Shown in pieces: positions 59,666-64,000 of a DNA stretch of 64,000 nt. Below the pieces are notes generated by a model. It did no database searches and was not told the origin of the DNA. It saw only the letters and a list, made by a program, of their open reading frames with translations. The stretch's first letter is position 1, and each line of letters opens with the position of its first letter. Position numbers and translations under genes: made by a program. The stretch lies in the NCBI GenBank assembly GCA_013397455.1, contig VYZB01000026.1:368814-432813 (forward strand). Reading direction: 5' to 3'. This stretch comes from Crotophaga sulcirostris (Eukaryota; Chordata; Aves; Cuculiformes; Crotophagidae).

Positions 59666-60735
59666 GAGAATCATAGAGTCATAGAATGGTTTGGGTTAGA
59701 AAGGACCTTAAAAGATCATCCAGCCCCCCTGATATGGGCAAGGGCACTCTCCACTGGATCAGGTTACTCAAAGCCCCATTCAGCCTGGCCTTGAACACTT
59801 CCAGGCATGGGGCATCTGAAACTTCTCTGGGCAACTTGTGCCAGTGCCTCACCATTCTCATAGTTAAGGATGTATTCCTTATATCTAATTTAAATCTCTC
59901 TTTCAGCTTAGAACCGTTGCCCCTTGTCCCACCACTACATGCCCTTGTAAAAGGTACCTCTCCAGGTTTCTTGTAGACGTCCTTTAAGGGAAGGCTGCTG
60001 CAATGTCTTTCCAGAACCTTCTCTTCTCCAGACTGAACAACCCCAGCACTCAGGCCGTCCTCATGTGAGAGGTGCTCCAGCCCTCTGATCATCTTTGTGG
60101 CCCTCTCTGGACTCAAACAGATCCATGTCCTTCCTGTGCTCAGAACTCCAGAGCTGGACACAGTACTCTAGGTGAGGTCTCATGAGAGCAAAGTAGAGGG
60201 GGAGAATCACCTTCCTCGACCAGCTGGTCACACCTTTTTTGATGCAGCCCAGGATACGGTTGGCTTTCTGGGCTGCAACTGCACATTGCCCTGTCATGTT
60301 GAGCTTCTCATCCACCAGCATTCCCAAGTCATTCTCTTCAGGGCTGTGCTCAATCCATTCTCTGCCCAGCCTGTGTTTGTGCTTGTGGTTGCCCCAATCC
60401 AGTTGCAGGACCTTGTTCTTGGCCTTGTTGAACTTTATGATGTTTGCACAGACCCACCTCTCCAGCCTGTCAAGGTCCCTCTGGATGGCATCCCTTCCCT
60501 CCCCATGCCACACAGCTTGGTGTCATCGACAAACTTGCTGAGGCTGCCCTCTGTCCCACTGTCCATATCCCATTACCATCCCCTGAGGAATGCCACTCAT
60601 CGCTGGTCTCCACTTGGACAATGGGCTTTTGACCACAACTCTTTTGAGTGCAACCATACAGCCAATTCCTTATTCACTGCGTGGCCCATCTGTCAGATCC
60701 ACGTGTCTGTTCCTCATCTTCCTCTTCCATAGATT
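59666..60735 (-). mobile_element. CR1 LINE fragment (~1.07 kb), antisense, part of reverse transcriptase
   Basis: This is the longest CR1 copy here. On the minus strand it runs from the RT catalytic region to the 3' terminus 'tcatagagtcatagaatgg' at 59666. The RT active-site motif reads LSKF-VDD-TK (60522-60533 codes FVDD; F-A-D-D is usual). Then come 'AIQRDLDRLERWVCANI', 'GVLVDEKL'-like GMLVDEKLN, 'QKANRILGCIKKGV' and '[11 protein letters not shown]', followed by a frameshift and 'FKLDIRNTSLTMRMVRHWHK'. The block upstream of FVDD (60545-60735) is shortened and frame-broken. The copy is 5'-truncated and inactive. Confidence 0.95.
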
Positions 60736-63700
60736 CTGAACCAATCCTTTGCTTGTTCCCTGATACTTTCTGCTGGTTCTAACAAAGTTCCTGTGACTTT
60801 CCCACTGCCGAGTAGTGGATTTATTTTAGTCCGTTCCACCCGTCTTTTTTATCAGCCCAAGCAATAACTTCATAATTCGGAAAGTCTTCCCTGAAACTGT
60901 TCAGCATCATTATGTGAGGTTTTCTTCTCTTCATTTTCTGCAAGAGTTGAGTTTGTGACACATGAGAGCAATTAACTGTCTGATAATAACTAAATAGGAA
61001 AAAGGTCAGTTGGGTTAGATAATATTTAAGATTACTTCTCTAATGAGATGTTTCATTTCTGCTGCTTTTTCTTTTGCCCTCCCTTTGTGTCTTGTCATCT
61101 GCAAATTCTTCAGGTTACAATAATCATCTTTTTGGAGCCAAATGTTTATTAATATGAATCTATAGCTTCATACTGATAAAGAGACATTGTGTATTTCAAT
61201 TTCCTGAAATGTGCAATTTTGCTGAGTGCTAATTGAGAGGAAAATAGTGTTACACTTCCTGAATTGCTCCTTATGCAGAAGGTAGAATGGCTTTTGTGGT
61301 TTGAATCTTTTTTAAAATATTTTTTTTTTCTCTACTACAGAATGAAGGTGGATTCTGACATTTTCTACCAAATTCTCTTTTAGTGGTATCAGATGTGAGA
61401 ATGTGCATTTGGAAAAATGGTATGAAGCCTCTGTAGACAGAAACTGTCAAAAATCACTGGAAAATAATCGGGAAGTAAATTAATGGCAGTCGCCCAAATG
61501 TCAACTCCTGTGAACTTCTCAGCTGAGGGTGTAGCTTTGTCTGGTTTTTTTTAACTGTATGTATTACTCCAAGTGTCAGTTGCCTTCAAAAATGTTTTAG
61601 AAATAGGATTTCAAACCTTTTCCCAGCATACAGTAGCTTGTGGGCAAAACTGAATGATTTATTACAAGCATTTTACCAGAAAACTCATGCTGAGATACTT
61701 CTTCAGCAGTGTCTTATGATATGGATTCCAAGAGTGCTCATTATCAGGTGAAGTCATTAAAAACTTGCCATTGCCTTCTGCTAAATCAAGTTATGGAAGC
61801 AATTTTTTAAAACCATTTTTTCTAAGCATAAATCAAATCTCAGTCAAACACTTAAAGATCAAGGTTTGAATGGAGTTTTATAAATGTCTTCGAAGTGCTA
61901 AGAGAATAAAGGAATCACGTCAAGTATTCTCACAATGGGTGAATGCCCATCCGAGTTATAAATGGCTCCAGCTCCCCAAAACCAAGTGAGAGAAGCCAGT
62001 GACACTGCCCATGGTCTGAAGGAAGCACTACACATATTTTCATAGCTCAGAGAAATTGGCTCTCAGTCTTGTTTCAATCCATTGACAAAAAAATTTTTAC
62101 TTATTCAAATCCTGATGTTCAGAAAAGAGCACTTTTAAATACATACAGCAGAGAAAATGCACTGTTCTTTTTTCAGATTATTTATATTTAGTGCCCAAAC
62201 AGTATGCGTATAGGCTTGAACACTCCCATAGCTGTGGAAGATGTGAACTGGAGCCAGTACCTTCATTCTCTGGTTTTGCCTTGCACCACAGAGATGTTTC
62301 TTAGCAGCAGAAGTGTCTTACCAGGGCAGGTAGTTCCACTTCAGGTGCAATGCAAAGCAAAGTCCTGCTGACCACGTCCCAGCGAAGCGTCTTCATCATC
62401 ACTGCAGATGGAGCTGTTAGCTGACATCTATGCACTTCCAGTGCTATGCACTGTTTTCAACCAAAAAAATTGTTGTTATGATGCTTATTACATGGGATAC
62501 CAAGGACCAGGACTTCCGTAGGATTTCATTTCTGGGGTTGTACAAGGCTTCATGTCAAGTAAACATGTCTTAAGTAAACCTACATCTGTCACAGGAAATT
62601 CGGTGATGGGATGATTTAGGACTGTTCTTTGTAGGCAAACATGTTCTTGTAAGGTAACTGGGCAAACACATTCTTGATAAATCTCTTTGAAAGCCCCTAG
62701 CAGTTTAGTTAAGAGTAGATTAGAGGAAAAAAAAAGTTTGTTTATTGCTTTAGGAAGGAACACTGGAACACAGTGTATCAGTGTCTAGGGGTGTTGCTCA
62801 ATCCACCGGTGGAAATTTAGATGCAGTACATTAAATTACAGCCTATTTATGGATTTGAGAGTGTCCCTGTGATTAAATAGTAACTCATACACAGTGAACT
62901 TTGAGATCTGAACTCTACAGTGAGGAAACAACAACACACAGTTCCCAATTCAAACGAGCTCTGCTATGAACAATCTTTAACCAAGCATTTTCTCAGTAGT
63001 CTGCTGTGTCTTAGAAGAAAAAAAATTTCCTAGCGCAAAGCAGTTGGTGTGAAATCTAGTGGATAGCTATTTTGCATAGAATTACATGGAAAAATAAGAC
63101 TGTGAATGATACAATTCGCTTTTTCAGATTGTAAAGCCAGAGAGGAATGGAATCCCATCACCCGTAAGATACAGGGTAAGGACCTCTGCCTTCTCCTAGC
63201 CCTTTGGTCTCTGGGAGACCCATGGGCAGAAGGCAGCAGGGCTGAGTGGAGTTCAGCACATAACTGAGCTGGCTGAACACTAGTGGTGTTCAGGGTACCT
63301 GCCACCTTTCTGACACTCTCCCATTCTTATACTCTTAAATTTTCCATATGAAAAAGATGAGAGGAAGAAATGGTAGGAAGAAAATGCACCGTACCCAACT
63401 TCCATGTGAGATGCTTCTAAGTTTTTCTCTTCAGTTACTGCCCCATCAGAGCAAGTTTTGGGAAGTGGATTGGACAGCAGTGGTCTGGCAGCTCTTATAC
63501 CACCAACTATTTCCAAATTATATCTCGATGAAACATATTTGCAACTGTCTGTACATGACCTTTGTTTTTCCTTCGGTGAAAAAAAGCTAGTGGCAGCCTG
63601 AGCCATTGTTCTTTTTATTTAAAACAAGTCTTTCAACTGGGAGCCAAAAAAATGCTTTTCGGTAAAGCTTTGAAAAAAACATTAAAAGTCCAGCAGCTTG

Positions 63701-64000
63701 CAAGAATTTTCCATTGCCTGGTTATTCACAAAGTAGAATAGAATTTGTCTGTTGTTTTGGCTAATGCTTAGCTCCTGAACATTGCATCTTGTCCTGTCAA
63801 ATGAACTTGTGATTAATAATTCATTTTTTTCCATTCTTATTGGTGCTTTCAGACATTTATAGCCTTGGACAGTTCTGATTACTCCTTTTCTTGACAATAT
63901 ACATCTCTAGTCCCGGTTCATAAGGTATGTTATTTCTCAGTCTTTATTATTTCTATTGGCCATCATTCTTTAAAAAGTTTCCCAAGTAACTCAAAATGTG
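60736..64000. other. Downstream flank, non-coding
   Basis: AT-rich unique-looking sequence with no supported gene, RNA gene or young repeat. Open frames are at most about 108 codons and overlap on opposite strands. Confidence 0.6.

Noticed and set aside
60172..60732. 186-codon plus-strand open frame
   Set aside because: It is the antisense of the CR1 reverse-transcriptase region on the minus strand.
1..64000. CRISPR arrays, bacterial operons, endogenous retroviruses, tRNA or rRNA genes
   Set aside because: No regularly spaced identical repeats with unique spacers, no LTR pairs or retroviral gag/pol motifs, and no complete cloverleaf or rRNA-like sequence were seen on reading both strands.

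Overview
This is vertebrate nuclear DNA, most likely from a bird. It holds at least nine 3'-end fragments of CR1 LINEs, some ending in the short terminal repeats typical of CR1 (ATTCTATG or TATCACAG type). It also holds a few very old MIR-like SINE relics. I saw no Alu-like or L1-like sequence, no LTR retrovirus, and nothing arranged as bacterial operons. Most of the window is AT-rich non-coding DNA.

I can support one protein-coding gene. It is SMCO4 (single-pass membrane and coiled-coil domain-containing protein 4) on the + strand. Its 59-codon reading frame (57380-57559) lies whole inside what looks like the terminal exon, from an acceptor at 57244-57245 to poly(A) signals between 58012 and 58323. 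The first exon or exons are non-coding and not resolved. The best promoter candidate is a CpG island at about 28.6-29.4 kb, next to a 963-base assembly gap, which would give an intron or introns of about 28 kb.

Layout: 1-26.8 kb is AT-rich non-coding sequence with CR1 and MIR relics. 26.8-27.3 kb is a sense CR1. 27.6-29.2 kb is a low-complexity block: a GGGAT/GGGAC repeat, then the gap, then a GC-rich minisatellite inside the CpG island. 29.6-57.2 kb is the presumed SMCO4 intron, with five CR1 pieces, a duplicated ~180-bp segment and a stop-poor stretch on the minus strand. 57.2-58.3 kb is the SMCO4 terminal exon. 58.3-64 kb is downstream flank with one longer antisense CR1.

I found no undescribed multi-gene system. 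The points most worth checking are: (1) a minus-strand stretch at 52937-54169 with only three stops in about 410 codons; (2) a ~180-bp duplication with one copy flanked by an exact 14-bp direct repeat; (3) a reversal of poly-T versus poly-A orientation at the CpG island, which independently places the transcription start there; and (4) the unsequenced tandem repeat at the presumed promoter.
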